64,000 nucleotides of DNA, taken from assembly GCA_964457585.1 (NCBI GenBank), contig CAYWFU010000001.1, positions 62,001 to 126,000 on the forward strand, written 5' to 3'. This document shows, one piece after another, positions 1 to 8,769 of this stretch. The notes under the pieces were generated by a model. The model was not told the origin of the DNA. It made no database searches and saw only the letters and a program-made list of their open reading frames with translations. This DNA is from CAYWFU01 sp964457585. GTDB taxonomy: Bacteria > JACRDZ01. A program made the translations under genes and the position numbers. The stretch's first letter is position 1, and every line of letters begins with the position of its first letter.

Positions 1-120
1 ATTTGCATTAACCTTAGCTTCGCGTGTTATTGTATTTTCTTCGAAATAGCGGGCTACTTTTGGAGTACATCCAGAGATAATAAACAAACATAAGAATATT
101 ACTTTAATTAATTTTTTCAT
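1..120 (-). CDS. Partial lipoprotein, 3' end outside window
   Basis: Forty codons are visible, starting at 120 and running off the left edge. The N-terminus begins MKKLIKVIFLCLFIISGC, a short charged region, a hydrophobic segment and a lipobox (ISGC) for lipid modification of the Cys. A strong ribosome binding site (AAGGAGGTGA) lies at 127-137 just upstream, which fixes the start. The mature part cannot be assigned to a family. I infer that it is anchored in the inner or outer membrane. Confidence 0.75.
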   Translation of the reverse strand, partial: MKKLIKVIFLCLFIISGCTPKVARYFEENTITREAKVNAN

Positions 121-147
121 TTTTTGTCACCTCCTTCTGATAAATCA

Positions 148-190
148 GGCAACTACAAAAACTTCAATGTAGTTGCCCAATTCATTGGGC
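148..190 (-). promoter_or_regulatory. Two overlapping leader hairpins
   Basis: The leader of the partial lipoprotein gene holds a 9-bp perfect stem (148-156 with 169-177) and a second perfect palindrome, GCCCAATTCATTGGGC (175-190). They share bases 175-177, so both cannot form fully at once. They sit just upstream of the ribosome binding site. A regulatory role is inference only. Confidence 0.35.
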
Positions 191-219
191 TTAAAATGTA
201 AACTTTCAACATGTATTAA

Positions 220-248
220 ATTATACTGGTAATAATTAAAGATGAAAA
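220..248 (-). promoter_or_regulatory. Possible promoter for the partial lipoprotein gene
   Basis: On the minus strand a perfect TATAAT (220-225) lies 17 bp from a weak -35 (TTTTCA, 243-248). The leader would be about 95 nt and would include both hairpins. Confidence 0.35.
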
Positions 249-307
249 GTTTAGTTTTTATTTACGAGGTAGTATACATTTGCATTTCAGATACATTTGA
301 TTTGGAA

Positions 308-2026
308 CTAGCTTTCATTAAAAAAACTGCGTACAATCTTATCGACTTCATCATTTACAAAAATAGAATCCCTTAAATATAAAATACTTCTATTTCTTGT
401 CATAATAATTGTAATAGGAGCTTTATTTAATTCAAGTAAATTTTTCAGGTCAGAATTGAGAAATACCAGTTCATATGATGTTTTTTGGAATTGAAACATA
501 AATTTTTCAATAATTTCTTTTTTCTTGTTTTCTTCCTTCGTATCAGAAATTGGATATAAATCAATATTAATTGCCAGAACTCGCAGAGATTTATCTTTAT
601 ATTTCTGTGTAATTTTTTCCAGATAACTCAATCCCATGCTATTATCATAATTGTTAGTTGTCCAGATGTAAAGAATAATTAATGGCTCTTGATATGTATC
701 AATATCAAAGGTGTCACCTTCAATATTTTTAAATAATATACCTGAAGGGAAAATTTTATCACGCTTAAAAGAAATATACTCTGATGTCTGTTGTAAAAAG
801 CGCCTTGAGGATTTATCTCCTGCAATTCGTATTATAGAGTTTATGAGCAGTTCAACTTTGTTAAAATCATTTTTTGCAAGATTATATTTAATCAGTTTCT
901 CTGCGATAAAATAGTTTCGGGTTGAAATGCTGAATGCTTTTTCATAAAATTCATATGCGTCTTCATTTTTATTACTTTTTTCTAATGCAAGCGCATAAAA
1001 ATAATATGCTTGAGCTAATGCATCTTCAACTTCAGATGTTCGTTCAATACATTCAAGATATTTTATTGGCAATAAAAATTTTTTGGCAGCTAAAGATTTA
1101 TCAACAAGCATAAATATTTTATTCGTCATTTCAATATAATCTTTTTCATATTTTTTATCTGCTGCCAGTGTTTTTCGCCAATAAATAACAGCATCATCAT
1201 AATTTCCCTCTTTTTCACACTTTTGTGCCAAACTAGCAGAAATATCTGCAATCCTTCCTTTTAATAATAAATCCTCTTTGTCAAATTCAAGAGCTTTTTC
1301 ATATGCATAAATAGCATCTTCATAAAAATCCGTATTTTTACATAATCGATCTCCTAATGTAGCCCAATCTGCTTTTTCACGTTCAAGATTCTGAACTTTT
1401 TGCCCAACCTTAATTTTCTTTTTAGTTGTTATTATTTTTGATATTGATGGCTCTTTTAATGAAATATCTACTATCTCTATAACTCCTGCAAGATCAAAAA
1501 TATTATCAAAAATATTGAATCTCATACCAATTGTAACACCATCTGAAGCAGTTAAATTTATCAAGCAATAATTTTCAGAATAAAATGTAATGGTCCCGTA
1601 TAGTTTTGGATATAATCTGTTTTTATAAGAAAAATTTTCAGCATTATCTATTTTATTTGCAAATACTACAATACTTTTATTTTTATCTATTTCACCTTTT
1701 TTATTAAAAATATATCCGGATGAATATTCAAGAAAAACATGATTTATACATATTTCACCGACTTTTTTATTGTTTGTATAAATATCATAGATAAATCCGC
1801 TATGTACTCCATGCAGTTTTCCCATTTCAATTTCAATACCAGTATCAGTAATTGCTTTTATTTTCCCTGAAGAATATAATTCTAGCGGTTTAATCCAATT
1901 AGAACGCTGTAATTGAAAAATCTGAGGATCATAAGTAATTATTTCAGCATATGATGAAATAGAGATAAGAAAAATAGATATGAAAATAATATAAAGGAAA
2001 TGAGCAAAATATCTTATTTGTAACAT
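308..2026 (-). CDS. Exported TPR protein with C-terminal thioredoxin-like fold lacking CxxC
   Basis: The protein has 572 residues. It starts with a signal peptide (about 1-27, ending SSYAE). Two beta-rich segments follow, each with a G-V-x-x-G-F/M motif (HGVHSGFIYDIY, then DGVTIGMRF). Next come TPR-like helices (about 215-400) and a C-terminal thioredoxin/TlpA-like region (about 435-565). At the usual W-C-x-x-C position it reads WTTNNYDNS (Trp455), so no redox cysteines are present. Two full-length paralogues lie in tandem at 31812-35163. It is probably periplasmic. A structural or partner-binding role is more likely than thiol chemistry, but this is inference. Confidence 0.75.
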   Translation of the reverse strand: MLQIRYFAHFLYIIFISIFLISISSYAEIITYDPQIFQLQRSNWIKPLELYSSGKIKAITDTGIEIEMGKLHGVHSGFIYDIYTNNKKVGEICINHVFLEYSSGYIFNKKGEIDKNKSIVVFANKIDNAENFSYKNRLYPKLYGTITFYSENYCLINLTASDGVTIGMRFNIFDNIFDLAGVIEIVDISLKEPSISKIITTKKKIKVGQKVQNLEREKADWATLGDRLCKNTDFYEDAIYAYEKALEFDKEDLLLKGRIADISASLAQKCEKEGNYDDAVIYWRKTLAADKKYEKDYIEMTNKIFMLVDKSLAAKKFLLPIKYLECIERTSEVEDALAQAYYFYALALEKSNKNEDAYEFYEKAFSISTRNYFIAEKLIKYNLAKNDFNKVELLINSIIRIAGDKSSRRFLQQTSEYISFKRDKIFPSGILFKNIEGDTFDIDTYQEPLIILYIWTTNNYDNSMGLSYLEKITQKYKDKSLRVLAINIDLYPISDTKEENKKKEIIEKFMFQFQKTSYELVFLNSDLKNLLELNKAPITIIMTRNRSILYLRDSIFVNDEVDKIVRSFFNES

Positions 2027-2078
2027 AGATTTTTACCCTATAATGATTTAAAAAACAATTAGATTATTTTACAATTAT

Positions 2079-2106
2079 ATTATATAACTTTTTTTTAAAA
2101 AGTCAA
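2079..2106 (-). promoter_or_regulatory. Sigma70-type promoter for the TPR/thioredoxin-fold gene
   Basis: Minus strand: TTGACT (2101-2106), 16-bp spacer, TATAAT (2079-2084). Transcription would begin near 2072, about 45 nt before the start codon. Confidence 0.6.
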
Positions 2107-2313
2107 ATTTTTTATTTGGGAGCATTGTCAATGATCTAAATTAGCTTGGCAAGTCAGTGATTTTATTTTTTTTTCATGAGAATATTCTCCAAGTAATTCA
2201 TAAATCATAAAGAATTATAGTGGATATTTTCATCAAACACCCGTTCAATTAGGTGAAGTTCGTTATACAAAATCGAGCTCTAAAGTCAGCAGCACCATAT
2301 TTAACCTGCCTAC

Positions 2314-2814
2314 TTATTGGTTCCTGAGCCTGTTCATAAGTTGCGTTATGGAACAAATCATTTTTTCAATTTTTGTTGCGGGTATCTTTTCAAGACTTTC
2401 AATGCAGATAAGGTGCGCACCTCGATGTGCTCTTTTGCCTATAGCCACAAACTCCGCGACAAGTTGTCTAACTGCTGACATCTCGTCTGAGCTGCTATTC
2501 AATATCTCGTCACAAAAAAATTCATGGCATACCAAAGGCCTGCCATACTTCAGTCGGCACCCGTCGTTGCCCAACCAGCCATGCTGCTCATCATACGTTT
2601 CTTGCTGTGCTGAACCTAGGCTACGTAAAAAACTGCTTTCTAGCGATTCCCTGCACATTACTTCCTTGCAACATCTCTGGGAGCACTTCTGGCAAAACTG
2701 ATGCGAAACAGCATATATCCTTTTTCCAATCTCGCCTTCTAGCTCTCTATATGCTTCAATAAATTCAGACATCTTGAATACATGCACTTTTTCCTCTGGT
2801 GCTTTATGATGCAT
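2314..2814 (-). CDS. Cys-rich YkgJ-like putative metal-binding protein
   Basis: About 166 residues. The cysteines are arranged as CQKCSQRCCKEVMC, then GCRLKYGRPLVCHEFFC. This pattern resembles the YkgJ/UPF0153 zinc- or iron-chelating family, though I assign it from motif shape only. An ATG at 2814 is preferred; a TTG at 2817 or 2835 is also possible, and a GGAGG lies about 11-14 nt upstream. The base composition is visibly richer in G+C than the flanking genes, and no operon partner or clear promoter is present, so recent acquisition is plausible. Confidence 0.55.
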   Translation of the reverse strand: MHHKAPEEKVHVFKMSEFIEAYRELEGEIGKRIYAVSHQFCQKCSQRCCKEVMCRESLESSFLRSLGSAQQETYDEQHGWLGNDGCRLKYGRPLVCHEFFCDEILNSSSDEMSAVRQLVAEFVAIGKRAHRGAHLICIESLEKIPATKIEKMICSITQLMNRLRNQ

Positions 2815-3280
2815 CAACGCCGTTTTATCCTCCAATTGCCACTAAAAAATAACCTTTGCCTCACTAGGCGACAAGCAGCCAAGGTGGTCTATACAGTACT
2901 AACCATAAACGCCGAACATTCACATTTTGGAAATATAAATTTGGGAACAATATGGGTCCTTAAAAAAGTTAAATACTTTTAATTAATTTTTCTGCTTTTT
3001 ATCTTCAGCAATAAGATACTATCCTCTTTTGTATAATATTGAGATACTTGCTCCAGTTTTATTTAGCAACCCAATTACTCCATTGTACTATTTTATCTTA
3101 ACTATTTATATCGTCAATTATATTTAATTTTTTAAGAATCCCTATGTTCCCGTCTTTATGTTTCTCTCGTTAAAAAATTCATTGAAAATATAATTTATTC
3201 CCCATCTGAAATTAAAATAAACCTTTATTTTCCGAAGGATTTTAATAATTTTAATAATTCTTTTTTTGGCGAGAATAATA
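2815..3280. other. Non-coding stretch, no gene seen
   Basis: No open frame with a ribosome binding site or a recognisable protein was found between the Cys-rich gene and the tRNA-Asn terminator. The first part (to about 2950) shares the higher G+C of the neighbouring gene, then the sequence returns to the AT-rich background. Confidence 0.5.
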
Positions 3281-3316
3281 TAAAAACAAAAAGGGAAACT
3301 GCAATACAGTTTCCCT
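3281..3316 (-). terminator. Intrinsic terminator of tRNA-Asn
   Basis: A perfect 10-bp stem, AGGGAAACTG (3292-3301) with CAGTTTCCCT (3307-3316), and a 5-nt loop. On the minus strand it is followed by a T-rich tract (3281-3291). It lies about 38 nt past the 3' end of the tRNA. Confidence 0.85.
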
Positions 3317-3353
3317 CTATAAATCCCGAACTTTCAGTTCGAGCTGATATTCT

Positions 3354-3429
3354 TGGCTCCCCGGGCTGGACTCGAACCAGCGGCGGGGTGGTTAACAGCC
3401 ACCTACTCTACCGACTGAGCTACCGGGGA
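3354..3429 (-). tRNA. tRNA-Asn (GTT)
   Basis: A 76-nt cloverleaf including an encoded CCA. The acceptor is TCCCCGG paired with CCGGGGA plus discriminator G. The anticodon stem GGTGG/CCACC carries loop CTGTTAA, giving anticodon GTT. The T arm contains GGTTCGAGTCC. It is followed by its own terminator. Confidence 0.95.
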
Positions 3430-3567
3430 ATAAAATAAAATTTTATTAGGTCATTACTATACAAAAAATACTTTTTTATGTCAAGAAAAATTATATTATT
3501 TTATAATCGATTGGTTTCTAGCATGAAATAGTATTATCTGGATGTATCAAGAATGCACAATACAAAT

Positions 3568-3602
3568 AAAAAAAGCCCGAATATTTATATTCGGGCTTTT
3601 TT
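3568..3602 (-). terminator. Intrinsic terminator of the cold-shock gene
   Basis: A GC-rich stem, AAGCCCGAATA with TATTCGGGCTT around a 4-nt loop, flanked by A and T runs. It therefore could work in both directions. It starts about 12 nt past the cold-shock stop codon. Confidence 0.85.
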
Positions 3603-3613
3603 AGGTTTTTTAA

Positions 3614-3814
3614 TTAAACAACTCGCACATTAATTGCTTGAGAACCTTTTTGAGTTTTCTCAATTTCAAATACAACTGCTTGTCCTTCAGCTAAAGTTTT
3701 AAAACCGTCGCCAACTATTGCTTTGAAATGCACAAATACATCTTCTCCTGAAGCTGGAGTAATAAAACCATAACCTTTTTTATCATTAAACCATTTTACT
3801 GTACCGTTAACCAT
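3614..3814 (-). CDS. Cold-shock domain protein (Csp family)
   Basis: A 66-residue single cold-shock domain, the usual family length. The RNA-binding motifs RNP1 (KGYGFI) and RNP2 (VFVHF) are intact. It binds single-stranded RNA or DNA in the cytoplasm and melts RNA structure. The start is set by AAGGAGGT just upstream of ATG 3814. It has its own promoter and terminator and so is monocistronic. The leader is about 150 nt long, as in cold-inducible csp genes. Confidence 0.95.
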   Translation of the reverse strand: MVNGTVKWFNDKKGYGFITPASGEDVFVHFKAIVGDGFKTLAEGQAVVFEIEKTQKGSQAINVRVV

Positions 3815-3970
3815 TATTTACTACCTCCTTTCCAAAATATAATAGTAAATAATGGGCAAGAATGAAACATTTGACGCATTCGAACAATTTAACTTAAAAC
3901 TGTTAATATACTCATATTGTTCAAGAAATATGCTTGTGAAACATCTACCGCTAATTTACTACTGAACTAT

Positions 3971-3998
3971 AGTATATATTATTATTTTTAATTGTCAA
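3971..3998 (-). promoter_or_regulatory. Promoter of the cold-shock gene with long leader
   Basis: Minus strand: perfect TTGACA (3993-3998), 16-bp spacer, TATACT (3971-3976). Initiation near 3964 gives a 5' leader of about 150 nt before the start codon. Long leaders act as temperature-sensing elements in enteric cspA; that role here is inference. Confidence 0.65.
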
Positions 3999-4108
3999 GT
4001 AAAATGTTTCATCTGGAAGGAGATAATGGAACATTGATTGAAAGTTTAAAAATGATATGGTAATATTACATTCTGTAAGAATTTTACTTTTTAATGGAGG
4101 AAAAGATC

Positions 4109-4966
4109 ATGACACGTAAACCAGTTGTTGCCGGAAGTTTCTATCCGGGGACTCCGCAAACTTGTCAAAATATAATAGAAAAATTTATTAAAAATGTTCA
4201 TAAAAGTTCGCGTAACAATATTGTTGCAGGTGTAGTCCCGCATGCCGGGTGGATATTTTCAGGACAGATAGCATTTAATGTTTTTGCAAGTATAAAACCA
4301 TCACAGCATATGACTTTTATACTTCCTGGAGCAGTACACAGCAGTAATATTAACAATCCTGCAATTTATAATGATGAAGCATGGGAAACCCCAATGGGTA
4401 AAATAAAAATAGATCATGAATTGAGCAATAACATATTAAAAGAAGCGCCTGATTTAGTAGAAGAAAACTCTGCTGCGCATGTTCGTGAACATTCTATTGA
4501 AGTTCAGGTGCCATTTATTCAATATTTATTTCCTGATGCTCTTATTGTTCCTTTAATGATGCCGCCTGTCAAACATGCTGTTGAAATTGGAGCTATATTG
4601 GGTAAGATCGCTTTAAAATCCATTAAAAAGAAAATTATTATAATCGGGTCAAGCGATCTGACGCATTATGGATGGAATTATGGATTTGCTCCTTATGGTA
4701 TTGGACAGACCGGTCATGATTGGGTTGTAAAAGATAATGATAAGAGAATTGTGGATCTGGCAGTTAAGGTTAATCCTGATAAAATAGTTCCGGAAGCGGA
4801 AAAATCTTCTAATGCATGCGGTGCAGGAGCAATTGCCGCCAGTGTTGCATCTGCAAAAGCTTATGGAATAAATGAAGGTGAATTATTGGACTATACAACC
4901 AGCTGTGATGTTATGCCTGATTATGGGAATTCAAGCTTCGTTGGTTATGCGGGAATAGTTTTTTAA
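4109..4966 (+). CDS. amrB: MEMO-family protein (AmmeMemoRadiSam system protein B)
   Basis: About 285 residues. The start is placed at ATG 4109 (MTRKPVVAGSFYPG) because a GGAGG ribosome site lies at 4097-4101, inside the extension that an upstream ATG at 4094 would add. Family motifs are intact: AGSFYPG, PHAGWIFSG, HSIEVQVPF, GSSDLTHYG and CGAGAI. MEMO proteins have a metal-binding fold related to extradiol dioxygenases. In bacteria they are encoded with a radical SAM protein and an AMMECR1 protein, neither of which is in the window. The stop is 11 nt before ligA, so the two are probably co-transcribed. Confidence 0.9.
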   Translation: MTRKPVVAGSFYPGTPQTCQNIIEKFIKNVHKSSRNNIVAGVVPHAGWIFSGQIAFNVFASIKPSQHMTFILPGAVHSSNINNPAIYNDEAWETPMGKIKIDHELSNNILKEAPDLVEENSAAHVREHSIEVQVPFIQYLFPDALIVPLMMPPVKHAVEIGAILGKIALKSIKKKIIIIGSSDLTHYGWNYGFAPYGIGQTGHDWVVKDNDKRIVDLAVKVNPDKIVPEAEKSSNACGAGAIAASVASAKAYGINEGELLDYTTSCDVMPDYGNSSFVGYAGIVF

Positions 4967-4977
4967 GGATAAAGCAC

Positions 4978-6984
4978 ATGTCCCCGGAAGAAAAAATAAA
5001 AAAATTGAAAGAACAAATTGAATATCATAATCAGAAATATTATTTAGAAAATCAACCTGAAATTACAGATACTGAATATGATAAATTAATGCATAAACTG
5101 ATAGAATTAGAAAAAAAATATCCTCATTTACGAACTTCCGACTCTCCTTCGGTCAAAGTTGGAGAAATGCCAATTAAAGAATTTGTCACCTATCGGCATA
5201 AGACTCCTATGCTCAGTCTTGCAAATACATATTCAGAAAAAGAACTGCTTGAATTTGATACAAGAGTAAAAAAACTAACGGAAAAAGATACGGCAGAATA
5301 CGTTGTCGAACTAAAAATAGATGGATTGGCAATAGCTCTTATTTATAAAAATGGGATTTTTTATAAAGGAGTTACAAGAGGGGATGGGATAAATGGAGAT
5401 GATATTACAGAAAATCTAAAAACAATCAAATCCATTCCTATGGAAATTAAATCTTTTGCTGATATTTCTGATTTTGAAGTACGAGGAGAAGTTTATCTGG
5501 ATTATGACGGATTTAATTTAATGAATAAAGAAAAAGAAAAAAATAATGAACCTTTATTTGCCAATCCACGCAATGCTGCCAGCGGTTCATTGAAATTGCT
5601 TGATCCAAAGCTTGTGGCACAGCGTCCTTTAAAAATATTTATTTATTCAATAATTTGGGATGCATCATTCAGCTTTAAAACTCAATTTGAACTTCTGGTA
5701 AATCTGGAAAAGTGCGGATTCCCTGTAAATCCAAACTATGTATTATGTCATGACATTTCTGAAGTGTTTGACTATTGCAATCAATGGCATAAAAAAAGGG
5801 AATCGCTGAATTATGACATAGATGGCGTTGTGATTAAATTGAATTCATTGGATTCGCAGGAACATCTCGGTTCAACCTCTAAAAGCCCGCGATGGGCAAT
5901 TGCATATAAATTTCCCGCAAGACAGGCTACAACTCAATTGATAGATATTACTTCGCAGGTTGGACGCACTGGAGTAATCACACCTGTTGCGGATCTTGCG
6001 CCGATAAAATTAGCCGGTTCAGTAATTAAAAGAGCAACACTGCACAATTACGATGAGATTAAGAAAAAAGATCTGCGTATTGGAGATTTTGTTTTAATAG
6101 AAAAAGGCGGCGATGTAATCCCTAAAATAATAAAACCTATTGTTTCCCGGCGTACTGGCGAAGAAAAAATAGTTTCCGAGCCTGATAAATGCCCTGTTTG
6201 CGGTTCGCAGGTTGTACAGGATAATGAAGAAGTTGCGATAAGATGCGAAAATTATACCTGCAGCGCACAAATTAAACGCCGAATTGAGCATTTTGCTTCA
6301 CGTGATGCGATGAATATTGAAAATTTAGGGGAAATGATAATCGAACAACTGGTTGAAAAAAAATTAATTTTAGATTATGCAGATATTTATTTTTTACAAA
6401 AAGATGATCTTCTTACGCTTGAACGCATGGCAGATAAATCTGTGCAGAATATTTTAGATTCAATAGAAAAAAGCAAACTTGCCACGTTAGAACGTTTTAT
6501 TTTTGCTCTGGGGATAAGACATGTGGGAATTACCGGAGCACGCAAGCTGGCATTAATATTCAAAAGTTTTGACAATTTTCGAAAAACAGATTATAATTAT
6601 TTAATTAACATACCTGAATTCGGTCCCAAAATAGCTGAAAGCATTATAAATTTTTTTAATGACAAAAATATACAAAAAATTCTTGATAAATTCAGCAAAA
6701 TTAATCTTGCTTTATCAGTAGAAGAAGAAACTGATCTTGAAAAACCTTTAATTAATAAAATTTTCGTTCTTACTGGAACTCTGGAAAAATACACACGTGC
6801 TTATGCAGAGAAACTTATTGAAAAATCTGGTGGGAAAGTAACTAGCAGTATAAGTAAAAATACAGATTTTGTATTGGCAGGAAAAGATCCCGGCAGCAAA
6901 TATATTAAAGCTCAAAAGCTAAATATTAAAATTATTGACGAATCTGAATTTGAAAAAATAATGCAAATAAAAAATGGAAATTAA
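4978..6984 (+). CDS. ligA: NAD-dependent DNA ligase
   Basis: 668 residues, the standard LigA length. The adenylation domain carries the nucleophilic lysine in ELKIDG (Lys113). The OB fold follows, then a four-cysteine zinc finger (CPVCGSQ with CENYTCSAQ), helix-hairpin-helix repeats and a C-terminal BRCT domain (IFVLTGTL). It seals nicks between Okazaki fragments and in repair, using NAD. It sits 11 nt after amrB and 5 nt before a histidine kinase gene, all on the plus strand. Confidence 0.97.
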   Translation: MSPEEKIKKLKEQIEYHNQKYYLENQPEITDTEYDKLMHKLIELEKKYPHLRTSDSPSVKVGEMPIKEFVTYRHKTPMLSLANTYSEKELLEFDTRVKKLTEKDTAEYVVELKIDGLAIALIYKNGIFYKGVTRGDGINGDDITENLKTIKSIPMEIKSFADISDFEVRGEVYLDYDGFNLMNKEKEKNNEPLFANPRNAASGSLKLLDPKLVAQRPLKIFIYSIIWDASFSFKTQFELLVNLEKCGFPVNPNYVLCHDISEVFDYCNQWHKKRESLNYDIDGVVIKLNSLDSQEHLGSTSKSPRWAIAYKFPARQATTQLIDITSQVGRTGVITPVADLAPIKLAGSVIKRATLHNYDEIKKKDLRIGDFVLIEKGGDVIPKIIKPIVSRRTGEEKIVSEPDKCPVCGSQVVQDNEEVAIRCENYTCSAQIKRRIEHFASRDAMNIENLGEMIIEQLVEKKLILDYADIYFLQKDDLLTLERMADKSVQNILDSIEKSKLATLERFIFALGIRHVGITGARKLALIFKSFDNFRKTDYNYLINIPEFGPKIAESIINFFNDKNIQKILDKFSKINLALSVEEETDLEKPLINKIFVLTGTLEKYTRAYAEKLIEKSGGKVTSSISKNTDFVLAGKDPGSKYIKAQKLNIKIIDESEFEKIMQIKNGN

Positions 6985-6989
6985 TTATT

Positions 6990-8561
6990 ATGAAGAAGAA
7001 TGTAATTAATAAAATCAACTCAGATTTAAAGAAAAAAACTGTTTTGGATTTTTCCGCTCTTCTAGAAAATTCTTTAGATGGTATGCTGATTATTGATAAA
7101 GATGAAAAAATTCTTTATTTTAATCAAGCTTTTAAAAAAATGTTTGGTTTTTCCCCAAAAAAAATGTCCAACACTTCCCTTGAGATATTTAATCAAAAAG
7201 AAAAAAATGATAATCCTTTCAAAAATATCGTTAAAAAAATAAAAAAAGAAAAAAATTGGGAAGGGGAAGCTATCCTGAATACAATAAAAGGGGAACCTTT
7301 TCCTGCATGGATTAAGGGTAAGATTATAAAAAATAAATATTCTTATCAAATTATTTTAATTTTACGAAATATTACTGAATGGAAAAAAAATGAAACTAAA
7401 ATTAAAAAATATTTATTAGAAGTTGATGAAAACTTAAAAACATTGCAGGAGGAGAAAATAAAATCCGAAACAATTTTTACAAGTATTGCTGATGGTTTAT
7501 TCACTGTGGATAATTACTGGAAAATAACTTCTTTTAATCCAGCCGCTGAAAAAATTATGGGTATAGAATCCCATTCTGCAATTGGGAAATCCTGTCATGA
7601 AATATTTCATGGTGAATTATGCAGACGCGAATGTGCGCTTTCTGAATCAAAATCAACTGGTAAAATTCTCTTATGTAAAGAGGGAAAGATTAAAGATGCA
7701 TCAGGTAATTGGATACCTGTAATTATTAGTACCGCTCCAATCAAAAATTTAAATGGTGAAATAATTGGAGGGGTGGAAACATTTCGCGATATAAGTGAAA
7801 TAGAAAAAATTAATCGTGAACTAACCAGATTAAATAACATTAAAACCGATTTCCTTTCTATGGTATCGCATGAATTGAAAACCCCATTAACTGTTATAAA
7901 AGGATACATAGAGTTAATGCTCCATAATAGGCTGGGAAAATTTGAACCAAAACAATTTAGTGTATTAGAAATGATAAAAGATAGAATTGATAAATTGAAT
8001 CTTTTGATTAATGATCTACTTGATATCTCTCAGCTTGAATTTGGTAAATTTAAAATTAATAAAATGCCTTTTAATCTTATTGAACTTATAAATAGCAAAA
8101 AAAATGAATTTATGATTATTGCTCAGCAAAAAAATCTGGACTTGATTTTGGATTTAATTTGTGAAGAAATAATCATTCATGGAGATAAAAATAGAATTTC
8201 TCAGGTTTTATCAAATATTTTATCAAATGCTATTAAATTTACAAATTCAGGGGGAAAAGTACTTGTCCAACTGGAATGCAATACACATTATGTTCAAATT
8301 CATATTTCTGATACAGGGATAGGGTTGACAACTGAACAAATCGAAAAAATATTTGATAAATTTTATCAGGTTGATACATCCAATACACGCAAATATTATG
8401 GTGTTGGACTTGGACTTGCTATCAGCAAAGATATAGTAGAAATGCATGAAGGCAAAATTTCAGTAAAAAGTAATTATGGTCAGGGGAGCACATTTACTAT
8501 TGCCTTACCTTATATAGAACGGAAATTTAAAATAATTAATGCTTCATTTAACAAGGATTAG
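6990..8561 (+). CDS. PAS-domain sensor histidine kinase
   Basis: 523 residues. Two PAS domains (about 20-130 and 155-270) precede a HisKA dimerisation helix with phospho-acceptor His294 in SHELKTP, then a HATPase_c domain with N, G1 (DTGIGL) and G2 (GVGLGLAI) boxes. No transmembrane segment is evident, so it is probably a soluble cytoplasmic sensor. The second PAS contains CHEIFHGELCRREC, a cysteine cluster that may bind a cofactor. There is no adjacent response regulator, so it is an orphan kinase. It starts 5 nt after ligA with a weak ribosome site. Confidence 0.9.
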   Translation: MKKNVINKINSDLKKKTVLDFSALLENSLDGMLIIDKDEKILYFNQAFKKMFGFSPKKMSNTSLEIFNQKEKNDNPFKNIVKKIKKEKNWEGEAILNTIKGEPFPAWIKGKIIKNKYSYQIILILRNITEWKKNETKIKKYLLEVDENLKTLQEEKIKSETIFTSIADGLFTVDNYWKITSFNPAAEKIMGIESHSAIGKSCHEIFHGELCRRECALSESKSTGKILLCKEGKIKDASGNWIPVIISTAPIKNLNGEIIGGVETFRDISEIEKINRELTRLNNIKTDFLSMVSHELKTPLTVIKGYIELMLHNRLGKFEPKQFSVLEMIKDRIDKLNLLINDLLDISQLEFGKFKINKMPFNLIELINSKKNEFMIIAQQKNLDLILDLICEEIIIHGDKNRISQVLSNILSNAIKFTNSGGKVLVQLECNTHYVQIHISDTGIGLTTEQIEKIFDKFYQVDTSNTRKYYGVGLGLAISKDIVEMHEGKISVKSNYGQGSTFTIALPYIERKFKIINASFNKD

Positions 8562-8625
8562 TAACTGTTTAAATTATATTTTATTTTTATAAATAACGAG
8601 GTGAAATATGAAGAAGGTGATATAA

Positions 8626-8706
8626 ATGAAGGATATGCAGAAAATATTTGAACATCTTAATATGGATGTCCAAAATGGTTTGCATATAACTGCTGAAAAT
8701 AAATGA
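8626..8706 (+). CDS. Possible 26-residue small ORF
   Basis: An ATG at 8626 follows AAGGTGA at a suitable spacing and encodes MKDMQKIFEHLNMDVQNG and eight more residues. It lies between two near-identical 20-nt leaders, at 8591-8610 and 8753-8772 (18 of 20 bases match), the second of which precedes the next gene. It could be a small gene or the remnant of a gene now lost. I do not recognise it. Confidence 0.2.
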   Translation: MKDMQKIFEHLNMDVQNGLHITAENK

Positions 8707-8769
8707 AAAGGATTTAGTATTAAAATTATCATCCCTCAAGATAAGATATTTTAAATAACGAGATAAAAT

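Noticed and set aside
3041..3260. Possible small RNA gene in the AT-rich spacer
   Set aside because: No promoter or stable stem other than the tRNA-Asn terminator was found.
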